A stretch of 9,488 nt of DNA, taken from Opitutaceae bacterium (GTDB lineage Bacteria; Verrucomicrobiota; Verrucomicrobiia; Opitutales; Opitutaceae). This document shows, piece by piece, positions 1 through 5,969 of this stretch (its first letter is position 1; the number at the start of each line of letters is the position of its first letter). The DNA lies in NCBI GenBank assembly GCA_023265535.1, contig JAHFTI010000117.1:1-9488 (forward strand), written 5' to 3'. Below the pieces are notes generated by a model, which saw only the letters and a list, made by a program, of their open reading frames with translations, did no database searches and was not told where the DNA came from. A program made the translations under genes and the position numbers.

Positions 1-2093
1 TTGTTGATGACGACGAGCTTGCCAGACTTCGCGAAGTAGGCGCACTCGGTGCGGATGTTGGTGGTGTTCCACACCGACCAGGTCGGCTCCTTGGCGGCGG
101 CCCAGAAGATGGCGCGGTGCAGCAGGCGGGTGTTCTCGTAGGTGAACTTGAAGCCCGACAGGTACACGGCGCGTCCCTTGCCAAAGGTGTTGGTGGCGAT
201 GCGGGGTGAGCCGTCCTTCTCGGAGAGCACCTCCGTGCTGGCGCCGAGCACGTAGATGCCATCGACGTCCTTGCCGAAGTCAGGGGCCTCGGGAAGGTCG
301 GCGGTGATGAAGTGCTTGCCCGTGGGGGCGGCGTACTTGTAGCGGCCGTTGGCCAGGCGCTCGCCGCAATCGCGGTCGAGACCGAGCACGTGGTTGAGCT
401 GGAAGAGCGTGCCCGGCTCGGGCATGGCGCTGGGCTCGGCCACACCGATGAGGCTGCCGCCCTTCTGGACCCACTTCGTGAGGATGCTGTTGACCTCGGA
501 GATGCTCCAGAAATGGCCGCCGCTCCAGGCGCTGCCGGCGCGACCGCAGTTGATGATGACCTTGACGTCCTTGTCCACGCCCTTGGTGAGCAGGTCGTCG
601 AAGCTGATGAACTCGACGTCGACGGGCAGGCCGGCGAGGGACTCGATGAGCTCGTTGAGCTCGAGGCCGCGGGTGAAGTGGCCGGAGCAGATCCAGGAGC
701 GCAGCTTGCCCCAGGCGGTGAGCACGGCGACCTTGAAGGGGGCTGTGTAGGGCTTGTCGCCCTGGTGGAAGCTCTTCAGGAGGCGGAACTCGTTGGCGAG
801 TTTCTCGATGTAGTCGCAGAAATCGGGGAAGGGCTCGACGAGGGAGAGGTAGCCGCCGAGACCGATGCGGTCGATCTGCGCGCGTACCATGCCGCGGCGG
901 GCGTCGATCCAGAAGTTCTTCGCGTCGAGCGTCGGGTTGCCGCCAGCCTTGAAGGTCGGCTCGCCCTTGAGGCCGGTCGGGAAGAGGTAGGGATGCAGGC
1001 GCATCTCGTGCACGGCGACACCAGTGGCGCCGGCGCACTTGCGGACCTCGAAGGCGTTGAAGACGCACTTGATGAGGCCGTCGAAGCCAAAGTCCTTGAA
1101 GCGGGGGCTGTAGGGCTCAACGCCGACCCAGTGATCATCATAGAACACGTAGGCCTTCTTGCCGTGGGCGTGCACGCGGTCGACACACTTCTTGCCGAAG
1201 TCGACGACGAAGTTGTGGATGAACTCCATCCAGTCGCGGTAGCGCAGGGAGGGGGCGTTGTGCGTGGAGTTGTAGAGGCCTCCGTTGACGAAGTCCTCGG
1301 AGGTGAGCTTGTAGCCGTATTTCTTCTCGAAGGCGCGCAGGGCGCGGGGGCTGACCATCATCTCGTAGTCGGCCCAGTCGGAGTAGATGTAACGGAGGTT
1401 CTGGTCGTCGCCCCAGAACCAGGAGAAGTTGTAGAACATCGAGGTGAAGCGCACCACGCTCGTGTCGGGGTGGTCCTTCAGCCATTGCTCGAGGAAGGAC
1501 ATGATGGCCTTCTGCGTCTCCGGATGCATCGGGTCGACGGCGGCCAGGTGCTCACGATCACCCCAGTTGTTGGTGATGTGATTGTACATCGAAATCTCCT
1601 CCCAGATGCGGAAGGCGAGGAAGTTGACCGTGTATTTGTGACCGGGCTCGGAGCCCTTGATCGTGACGGTGCCCTTCTTGGCGTTGACCGTCCAAAGCTT
1701 CCTGGGGATTTCCTCGCCGGTGGTGCGGTCGATGACCTGCCACCACTTCTTGGGGTCATCGCCGAAGTTCACGACGAACTGCTCCTTGAAGTAGCCCTTG
1801 AGCAGCTCGATGACCGTGGTGGCCTTCTCGGCGACGACGGGGAAGCTCATCAGGTAGTTCTGCTGGAGCTTGTCGCGGTTCTTCTTGGCCCACTCGTTGA
1901 CGGCGCGGACCAGGCAGAGCGTGGAATAGATGTTGTAGCCGGACTTTACGATCTCGGGGGAGAGCTGGGTGCCGTCGCTGTCGCGAATGTTGTCGGCGCC
2001 CCATTTCTTGGCGAGCTTGAGCGTAAGCTGTTCGTAGCCAGCTTCGCCCGGCAGAGTAAAACTTCCTGTTGTGAGGGTGTCGTTTTGGCTCAT
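1..2093 (-). CDS. GH112 beta-galactoside phosphorylase (galactosyl-N-acetylhexosamine or galactosyl-rhamnose type), 3' end off the window
   Basis: Cytoplasmic phosphorylase that splits a beta-galactosyl disaccharide with phosphate, giving alpha-galactose-1-phosphate and a free sugar. Reading from the ATG at 2093 gives 697 uninterrupted codons to the left edge. Family members run to roughly 720-750 residues, so only the C-terminal tail is missing. The N-terminus (GSFTLPGE at 10-17, WGADNIRDSDGT at 31-42) matches the GH112 start, with R37 aligned to Arg32 of the Bifidobacterium enzyme. MYNH at 169-172 precedes NNWGDREH. FYDDHWVGVEPY holds D320, aligned to the catalytic acid Asp313. WGKLRSW (461-467) and FGKGRAVYLSG near the C-terminus are also typical. 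There is no signal peptide. The segment at about 338-374 (DGLIKCVFNAF to HEMRLHPYLFPTG) differs from the bifidobacterial enzymes as I recall them. Opitutus terrae is reported to have a GH112 galactosyl-1,4-rhamnose phosphorylase, so the substrate is left open. The family call is firm. Confidence 0.93.
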   Translation of the reverse strand, partial: MSQNDTLTTGSFTLPGEAGYEQLTLKLAKKWGADNIRDSDGTQLSPEIVKSGYNIYSTLCLVRAVNEWAKKNRDKLQQNYLMSFPVVAEKATTVIELLKGYFKEQFVVNFGDDPKKWWQVIDRTTGEEIPRKLWTVNAKKGTVTIKGSEPGHKYTVNFLAFRIWEEISMYNHITNNWGDREHLAAVDPMHPETQKAIMSFLEQWLKDHPDTSVVRFTSMFYNFSWFWGDDQNLRYIYSDWADYEMMVSPRALRAFEKKYGYKLTSEDFVNGGLYNSTHNAPSLRYRDWMEFIHNFVVDFGKKCVDRVHAHGKKAYVFYDDHWVGVEPYSPRFKDFGFDGLIKCVFNAFEVRKCAGATGVAVHEMRLHPYLFPTGLKGEPTFKAGGNPTLDAKNFWIDARRGMVRAQIDRIGLGGYLSLVEPFPDFCDYIEKLANEFRLLKSFHQGDKPYTAPFKVAVLTAWGKLRSWICSGHFTRGLELNELIESLAGLPVDVEFISFDDLLTKGVDKDVKVIINCGRAGSAWSGGHFWSISEVNSILTKWVQKGGSLIGVAEPSAMPEPGTLFQLNHVLGLDRDCGERLANGRYKYAAPTGKHFITADLPEAPDFGKDVDGIYVLGASTEVLSEKDGSPRIATNTFGKGRAVYLSGFKFTYENTRLLHRAIFWAAAKEPTWSVWNTTNIRTECAYFAKSGKLVVIN

Positions 2094-2300
2094 GAAAATG
2101 ATGAGGCAAATTTTGCACCTTCGACGGGCAAGCTTGCAAGAGAGAAAGAATCGGCAGGCGACGGCAGGCTAGGCTTACAGTATGATGCGACGGGGAAAGA
2201 GGGGCCCCAACAACTCCGGCTTTCGAGGGAGTCCCCTCCGCAGCCTGCCTCTGTCCGGGGCGCGCCGCTCCGAACAGGGGTGGGAGCTCCACCGGTGCAC
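2094..2300 (-). promoter_or_regulatory. Leader of the GH112 gene with two GCAA/TTGC palindromes
   Basis: Non-coding stretch between the sigma-factor terminator and the GH112 start. It holds GCAAA-T-TTTGC at 2106-2116 and the perfect palindrome GCAAGCTTGC at 2128-2137. Their centres are about 21-22 bases apart, close to two helical turns, and they sit 13-44 bases upstream of the ATG. That is a plausible place for a repressor to bind. No convincing -35/-10 pair and no Shine-Dalgarno sequence is visible. The operator role is inferred from symmetry and position only. Confidence 0.35.
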
Positions 2301-2347
2301 AAAAAAGGCACGGAGGGCGGCGGGCTTTCACCCGCACCCTCCGTGCC
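2301..2347 (-). terminator. Intrinsic terminator of the sigma-factor gene
   Basis: GGCACGGAGGG (2307-2317) pairs perfectly with CCCTCCGTGCC (2337-2347). Inside it GCGGG (2320-2324) pairs with CCCGC (2331-2335) around a six-base loop. Read on the minus strand the stem is followed directly by six T residues (complement of 2301-2306). It begins about 50 bases after the sigma-factor stop, so it ends that transcript and separates it from the GH112 gene. Confidence 0.88.
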
Positions 2348-2397
2348 CATCATCCCAGCCCCCCACTATGTCAAGGGGGGGGGCACAAGGGGTCGAG

Positions 2398-3132
2398 TCA
2401 GGCGGCCGTGGCCAGCGAGGACCAGGCGGCGTTGAGCAAGAGATCGGACTTGAGGCGCTTCTCGGCAGCGATCCGAAGCTGCCGCACCCGCTCGCGCGAG
2501 ATGTTCAGCTCAGAGGAGATCTCCTCGAGGGTGGCGTCCTCGAAGTGATAACGCCTCATCACGTAGGACTGGTTGTCCGGAAGACGGCTGAGCGCGCTGC
2601 GGACGGATTCGGCACGATCCTCGGTCTCGAGGACGGTGGCCGGGGTCTCGCCGAGCGGATCGGCAATCTGGTGGATCGGCTCGCCGCCCTCGCCCTCCTC
2701 CTGGAGGGAACGCATGGCGGTGGCGGTGTTGATCCGCTCGAGCTGGCGCAGCTTCTCGTCGCGCAGGCCGGTGGCCTGGGAGAGTTCGCGCGAGGTCGGG
2801 GCACGCCCGAGGGAGGCCTCGAGGTCGGCGGCGGCCCGCTGCACCAGGGTGACCTGGGTGCGGGTGCGACGGGAAAGCGGATCGAGCCTGCGGAGCTCGT
2901 CATAGACGGCTCCCCTCACGCGGATGAAGCAATAGGCGCGGGCCTCCTGCTCGGGGCCGGTGAAGCGCCTGAGGGCCTCGACGAGCGCAAGCTTGCCTGC
3001 GCTGGCGAGGTCCTCACGTGAGACGTGGACCGGGAGACGCCGCTCGAGGGAGGCCACGACGGCGTCCACGAGCGGCAATATGTTCGCGATGGAATCAGAG
3101 GATTCGTTGTTGGATTGGCATGATGTGTTCAC
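2398..3132 (-). CDS. RNA polymerase sigma factor of the FliA/WhiG (sigma-28-like, group 3) type
   Basis: Sigma-70 family factor that directs core polymerase to a promoter class. From the GTG at 3132 it has 244 residues, close to the usual FliA size. Region 2 starts near residue 17 (NILPLVDAVV) and includes EDLASAGKLALVEALRRF and RVRGAVYDELRRLDP (71-85), the classic FliA/WhiG signature. Region 3 follows (LGRAPTSRELSQATGL). Region 4 has the helix-turn-helix ATLEEISSELNISRERVRQL near 200-222. There is no region 1.1, so it is not the housekeeping factor. The frame stays open upstream to an ATG at 3300, but that 56-residue extension is rich in Pro and Gly and unlike the family, so GTG (reading VNTSCQSNN) is preferred, although no Shine-Dalgarno supports it. 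No flagellar or anti-sigma gene lies nearby, so its regulon cannot be read from context. Confidence 0.88.
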   Translation of the reverse strand: MNTSCQSNNESSDSIANILPLVDAVVASLERRLPVHVSREDLASAGKLALVEALRRFTGPEQEARAYCFIRVRGAVYDELRRLDPLSRRTRTQVTLVQRAAADLEASLGRAPTSRELSQATGLRDEKLRQLERINTATAMRSLQEEGEGGEPIHQIADPLGETPATVLETEDRAESVRSALSRLPDNQSYVMRRYHFEDATLEEISSELNISRERVRQLRIAAEKRLKSDLLLNAAWSSLATAA

Positions 3133-3456
3133 GGTGGGCAGGAATAAAGGATGGGTGGTCCATCCCGGGGTGTGCGGGGCCCCTTCCGGGAACGTGAAGA
3201 TAAAACCACGGCTCAGGTCGCTCGGGGCAGGAAGATTTCTCCTGCCTCCGCCCTCATTGACCGTGGATGAAAGTCTGGGTCCGGGCGGGGCCACACACAC
3301 CTTCGCCCCTCTCAGGCCTGCGTGGTGCAGGCTGGTTTGGGCGGCCGGGATTTGATCGGACCTTGGCTGATTGACCTGGGCTCAGCTGTGAAGCCGCTGC
3401 GGAAATTTGAACAGGTCCTGGGACCTGGTTCCGGAAGCGGTTCTTGTTGGCTGAAC
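3133..3456. other. Stretch without a convincing gene upstream of the sigma factor
   Basis: The only open frames are shadows, plus the doubtful upstream extension of the sigma-factor frame to 3300. A small inverted repeat, CAGGTCC (3412-3418) and GGACCTG (3421-3427), separated by two bases, is the only structure seen. The sigma-factor promoter should lie here, but no clear -35/-10 pair stands out. A -10-like TTTATC on the minus strand, about 60-70 bases upstream of the GTG, is too weak to call. Confidence 0.5.
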
Positions 3457-3486
3457 AAAAAACCCACTTCCGGTTTGGAAGTGGGT
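3457..3486 (-). terminator. Intrinsic terminator of a short minus-strand unit
   Basis: ACCCACTTCC (3462-3471) and GGAAGTGGGT (3477-3486) form a perfect 10-bp stem with a five-base loop. On the minus strand the stem is followed by a run of six T residues (complement of 3457-3462, overlapping the last stem base). It lies 30 bases past the stop of the 55-codon frame at 3516-3683 and far upstream of the sigma factor. It therefore implies a separate minus-strand transcript ending here. Confidence 0.82.
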
Positions 3487-3515
3487 CGGCGTTTGGGAAA
3501 ATCCTTTGGGCTCGA

Positions 3516-3683
3516 TTATTGATCCACTTCCGGGGTCGGGGTACGACCTTTGCCATGAATGGCTGCGACGTCTGCGCGGACGGTCTTGGCGGAGGCTACG
3601 ACCGTGGAGACAGAGGCAAACGTGCGGCGCCACATCGGGAGGGTGGCGGCAAGGCACGTTTTGGTCTGTTTCGTGGAGGTCAT
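3516..3683 (-). CDS. Possible small protein, 55 residues, unknown function
   Basis: The reading frame runs from ATG at 3683 to TAA at 3516 and gives a basic peptide starting MTSTKQTKTCLAATLPMWRR and ending GRTPTPEVDQ. I do not recognise it. In its favour, a strong intrinsic terminator follows 30 bases after the stop, third codon positions are mostly G or C as in the neighbours, and AT-rich promoter-like DNA lies upstream (3700-3780). Against it, the frame is short, there is no Shine-Dalgarno and no known domain. The same frame continues upstream to an ATG at 3797, but that would overlap the Dabb start and swallow the promoter region, so the internal ATG is preferred. The transcript could instead be a non-coding RNA. 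Confidence 0.42.
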   Translation of the reverse strand: MTSTKQTKTCLAATLPMWRRTFASVSTVVASAKTVRADVAAIHGKGRTPTPEVDQ

Positions 3684-3689
3684 GGGAAG

Positions 3690-3795
3690 CGTGAGGATTT
3701 CTCGGATACGCGATAAAACGGACCGGGCCCAGAAAAAAACAAGGGGGGCTCGGAAATATTTTGAAAAAAGTGAAAACACGGGGAGCCTTCGGGCC
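3690..3795. promoter_or_regulatory. Divergent AT-rich promoter region between the small minus-strand unit and the Dabb gene
   Basis: This is the most AT-rich part of the window, with several A runs (for example 3734-3740 and 3769-3774) and AAATATTTTG near 3755. On the minus strand TTGTTT and TTTTAT are separated by 18 bases and could be -35 and -10 boxes for the small unit. On the plus strand no pair is clearly better than chance. GGGGAG at about 12 bases before the ATG at 3796 is a possible weak Shine-Dalgarno for the Dabb gene. Confidence 0.35.
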
Positions 3796-4095
3796 ATGCT
3801 CGTCCACTCCGTCTACTTCTTTCTCAAGCCCGAACTGAGCGCCGAACAGCGCGCCGAATTCCGCGCAGGCGTCGAGTCGCTCAAGGCCTGCCGCGACGCC
3901 GTCCAGGTCTTCGTGGGCACGCCCGCCCCGGTGCCGGAACGTCCCGTGCTCGAGAAGGGTTACGCCGTCGGCCTGACCGTGCTCTTCAAGGACATGGCGG
4001 CACACGACGCCTACCAGGTAGACCCGCTCCACAAGGCCTTCCTGGAGAAATTCCGCAGCAGCTGGAGCAGGGTGCAGGTGTACGACACGCTGTGA
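3796..4095 (+). CDS. Dabb (stress-responsive A/B barrel) domain protein
   Basis: A 99-residue protein consisting of a single dimeric alpha/beta-barrel (Dabb) domain. It begins MLVHSVYFFLKPELSAEQR, the usual Dabb opening strand and helix. It continues with VQVFVGTPAPVPERPV, GLTVLFKDMAAHDAYQVDP, HKAFLEKF and the closing strand VQVYDTL. The His after Val in the first strand and the HDAYQVDPLHKAF block are characteristic. The frame is open upstream to 3559, but family length and alignment fix the ATG at 3796. Dabb proteins are small and cytoplasmic, and most have no known reaction. It is the first plus-strand gene after the divergent region and is 266 bases from GH43, probably separate from it. 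The family call is firm and the role unknown. Confidence 0.87.
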   Translation: MLVHSVYFFLKPELSAEQRAEFRAGVESLKACRDAVQVFVGTPAPVPERPVLEKGYAVGLTVLFKDMAAHDAYQVDPLHKAFLEKFRSSWSRVQVYDTL

Positions 4096-4177
4096 CGCGC
4101 AGCCGCACCGCGCGCAGAATGGCAGGCGCGCGGACGGCCAGGACATGCCCCTTGGCGTACGGCGCGCGGCGCGCAGA

Positions 4178-4203
4178 CCCGGGCAGGACAACCCTGCCCG
4201 CGG
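4178..4203 (+). terminator. GC-rich hairpin after the Dabb gene, possible terminator
   Basis: CGGGCAGG (4180-4187) pairs with CCTGCCCG (4193-4200) around the loop ACAAC. The stem extends by two more G-C pairs if C4201 is bulged. It lies about 85 bases after the Dabb stop. No T run follows, so it is at best a weak or factor-assisted terminator. Confidence 0.35.
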
Positions 4204-4220
4204 GCCAGCCCTAGTCCGGA

Positions 4221-4232
4221 AGTCGTACGACT
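4221..4232. promoter_or_regulatory. Perfect 12-bp palindrome AGTCGTACGACT upstream of GH43
   Basis: AGTCGTACGACT equals its own reverse complement. It sits about 130 bases before the GH43 start, with an extra AGTC direct repeat just upstream (4213-4216). Its size and symmetry fit a dimeric regulator site, for example LacI- or GntR-type, but no regulator gene is in the window. I did not see a second copy before the xylanase. The regulatory role is an inference. Confidence 0.35.
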
Positions 4233-4361
4233 AAAGACATAGAGGGATTTTCTTGGGTCCCGGGAGGGTTTGGGCAAGGTGACGGGCACGCACCGCGCCC
4301 CCGGGGAAACGCCCCGCCAGGGACCGATGGTTGCGTATCCGACTTTTGAATACCACCTGCC

Positions 4362-5732
4362 ATGATGCACCGCAAGAGCCCCCTCCTCCTTCAGGTTTCA
4401 GCCGCGTTGGCCGCACTCGTCACCACCCTGCACGGCGATGCACCCATCGCCTCCCACCGGTACTTGGCCGACCCCGCGTCCCTCGTCGTCGGCGACAGGG
4501 TGTACCTTTACTGCTCGAATGACGATGAAAGTCCGGTTGGAGGTGGTTACAACATCCCGGATGTCGTCTGCGTGTCCTCGACGGACCTCAAGAACTGGAC
4601 CGACCACGGCTCCGTGTTTCACGCGGCCCGCCACACCTCCTGGGCCAAGAAGAGCTGGGCTCCGGGCGCGATCGAACGCGACGGCAAGTTCTTCCTCTAT
4701 TTTGGCAATGGAGGCGGCAACATTGGCGTCGTGGTGGCCGATTCACCCGCCGGCCCCTTCCGGGATGTGCTCGGCAAGCCCCTGATCGAACACTCCACCC
4801 CCGGCGTCCAGCCGGCCACCAACATGTGGCTCTTCGACCCGGGCGTCTTCATCGATGACGATGGGCAGGCCTACCTCTACTTCGGGGGCAATGGAGAGGA
4901 CAACGTGCGGGTGGTGCGCCTCAAACGGGACATGGTCACGCTCGACGGTGAGGTGAAGCACATGAAGGCGCCCCATTTCTTTGAGGCCTCCTGGGTCATC
5001 AAGCGCAAGGGGATCTACTATTTCTGCTACTCCAGCAACCCCAAGGCCGGCATTCGCATCGAATACATGAGCAGCGACCGGCCCGACGCGGGCTTCAGCT
5101 ATCGTGGGATCGTTGCAGACCAGCCCCCGCTCAACCATGGCGACAACAACCACGCCGCCGAATTCCTTTTCAAGGACCGCTGGTACCACGCCTACCACAA
5201 CCGCGTCGTGGCCACCGAGGCGGGCATCCCCACCTCTTTCCGGCGCAACCTCGGACTGGAGGAGCTGCACTTCAATGACGACGGCAGCATCCGCAAGGTC
5301 AGCTACACCACCAGCGGAGTCGAACGCCTCGGAACGCTCAATCCCTATGCCCCCGTCGAGGCGGAGACCTTCGCTGCACAGAAGGGTGTGGAAACCGAGC
5401 CCTGCGCGGACGGCGGCATGAACCTCTGCGACCTGCAGCAGGGAGACTGGGTGAAGCTGGTGGGAGTCGATTTCGGGACCACCGGTGCGAGGACCTTCCG
5501 TGCGCGGATTGCCCGGGGGGCAGGCGCAGGGGCTATTGAGCTTCGGCTCGGCTCACACGAAGGCACACTCCTGGGAACCTGCCAGGTCGGGGCGGCTCCC
5601 GAAGGCGCCACGCAGTCCTGGGTGGAGGTCAGCTGCCAGGTGGAGGGTGCGCGAGGCCTGCAGGATCTCTGTCTCCGCTTCACCGGTGCCGGAGCACAAC
5701 TCTTCAAGGTTGATCGCTGGAGCTTCGAGTAA
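4362..5732 (+). CDS. Secreted GH43 arabinofuranosidase/xylosidase with C-terminal CBM6 (arabinoxylan arabinofuranohydrolase type)
   Basis: Predicted to remove arabinofuranosyl side groups from arabinoxylan outside the cytoplasm. Residues 1 to about 25 form a signal peptide (MMHRK, then a hydrophobic stretch ending near LHG). The GH43 five-bladed propeller follows to about residue 320. The three acidic residues are visible: D37 in YLADPASLVV (base), D159 in WLFDPGVFIDDDGQAYLY (pKa modulator) and E208 in FFEASWV (acid). NWTDHGSV, SWAPGAIERDGKFFLYF and LGLEELHFNDDGSI are the usual propeller segments. CBM6 covers about 329-456, starting at VEAETFA (E333, E335) and ending FKVDRWSFE. This order resembles XynD-like arabinoxylan arabinofuranohydrolases, although beta-xylosidase or exo-arabinanase activity cannot be excluded. 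The tandem ATG leaves a one-residue start ambiguity. No Shine-Dalgarno is visible. The GH10 xylanase is next on the same strand. Confidence 0.92.
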   Translation: MMHRKSPLLLQVSAALAALVTTLHGDAPIASHRYLADPASLVVGDRVYLYCSNDDESPVGGGYNIPDVVCVSSTDLKNWTDHGSVFHAARHTSWAKKSWAPGAIERDGKFFLYFGNGGGNIGVVVADSPAGPFRDVLGKPLIEHSTPGVQPATNMWLFDPGVFIDDDGQAYLYFGGNGEDNVRVVRLKRDMVTLDGEVKHMKAPHFFEASWVIKRKGIYYFCYSSNPKAGIRIEYMSSDRPDAGFSYRGIVADQPPLNHGDNNHAAEFLFKDRWYHAYHNRVVATEAGIPTSFRRNLGLEELHFNDDGSIRKVSYTTSGVERLGTLNPYAPVEAETFAAQKGVETEPCADGGMNLCDLQQGDWVKLVGVDFGTTGARTFRARIARGAGAGAIELRLGSHEGTLLGTCQVGAAPEGATQSWVEVSCQVEGARGLQDLCLRFTGAGAQLFKVDRWSFE

Positions 5733-5826
5733 GCCCCCGCTCGCAAGGGACTCGAAGGCAATGTGATTGGCGGCCCCCACCTGCCCATCCGGCCGCAACA
5801 CCGGGCCGCACGGATCCGCACGGCTC

Positions 5827-5832
5827 TATAAT
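5827..5832 (+). promoter_or_regulatory. Consensus -10 box TATAAT before the GH10 xylanase
   Basis: A perfect TATAAT stands out in very GC-rich DNA 137 bases before the xylanase ATG. No TTGACA-like box is found 16-18 bases upstream (that stretch is all G and C), so the promoter may depend on an activator. If used, it gives a leader of about 130 bases that includes the hairpin at 5871-5902, and it would let the xylanase be expressed separately from GH43. Confidence 0.45.
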
Positions 5833-5870
5833 TACCACAAGGAATGAATCCACTGCAGCGGGGAAAGGCA

Positions 5871-5902
5871 CATGCTGGCAGGATCAGCATCCAGCCGGCA
5901 TG
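5871..5902 (+). other. 14-bp stem-loop in the xylanase leader
   Basis: The arm at 5871-5884 (CATGCTGGCAGGAT) pairs with 5889-5902 (ATCCAGCCGGCATG) around the four-base loop CAGC. There is one G-U pair and one A-A mismatch. No T run follows on either strand, so it does not look like an intrinsic terminator. It lies 139 bases after the GH43 stop and 68 before the xylanase start, downstream of the TATAAT. It could be an mRNA-stabilising or regulatory element, or an inverted-repeat binding site in DNA. Confidence 0.6.
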
Positions 5903-5969
5903 GTGACCTGCCCCCCCACAGATCCCAGTCCCGCCACCCGACAGAATATCCCCGTTTCCACAGACACCC

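Noticed and set aside
312..2435. A 707-codon open frame on the plus strand
   Set aside because: It lies antisense to the GH112 gene, crosses the sigma-factor terminator, and gives a Val/Glu/Leu/Gly-rich protein with no domain. It is a shadow produced by GC-rich codon use on the other strand.
3464..3533. Direct repeat CCACTTCCGG at 3464-3473 and 3524-3533
   Set aside because: One copy is part of the terminator stem and the other the end of the small reading frame. Ten bases twice, without further copies, is not enough to call a repeat family.
3559..3795. An N-terminal extension of the Dabb protein
   Set aside because: It would cover the AT-rich promoter-like region and add about 79 residues that no Dabb protein needs. 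The domain begins exactly at the ATG at 3796.
3516..3797. A 93-codon version of the small minus-strand frame
   Set aside because: Its start would overlap the Dabb start codon and its first 38 codons would lie in the likely divergent promoter. The ATG at 3683 is a better start.
4096..4176. Repeated GCGCAG/GCGCGC words after the Dabb gene
   Set aside because: Spacing is irregular and the words are expected in very GC-rich intergenic DNA. No array or hairpin pattern is formed.
3382..4191. A 269-codon minus-strand frame
   Set aside because: It runs antisense through the well-supported Dabb gene and across the intrinsic terminator at 3457-3486, and has no recognisable domain.
4255..4331. Resemblance of the GH43 leader to a cobalamin or cyclic-di-GMP riboswitch (GCCAGGGACCG, CACGCAC and CCGATGG fragments)
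   Set aside because: Only short fragments match. The B12 box is incomplete, the required helices and spacing are missing, and the element is too short for a GEMM riboswitch. The downstream gene also fits neither class.
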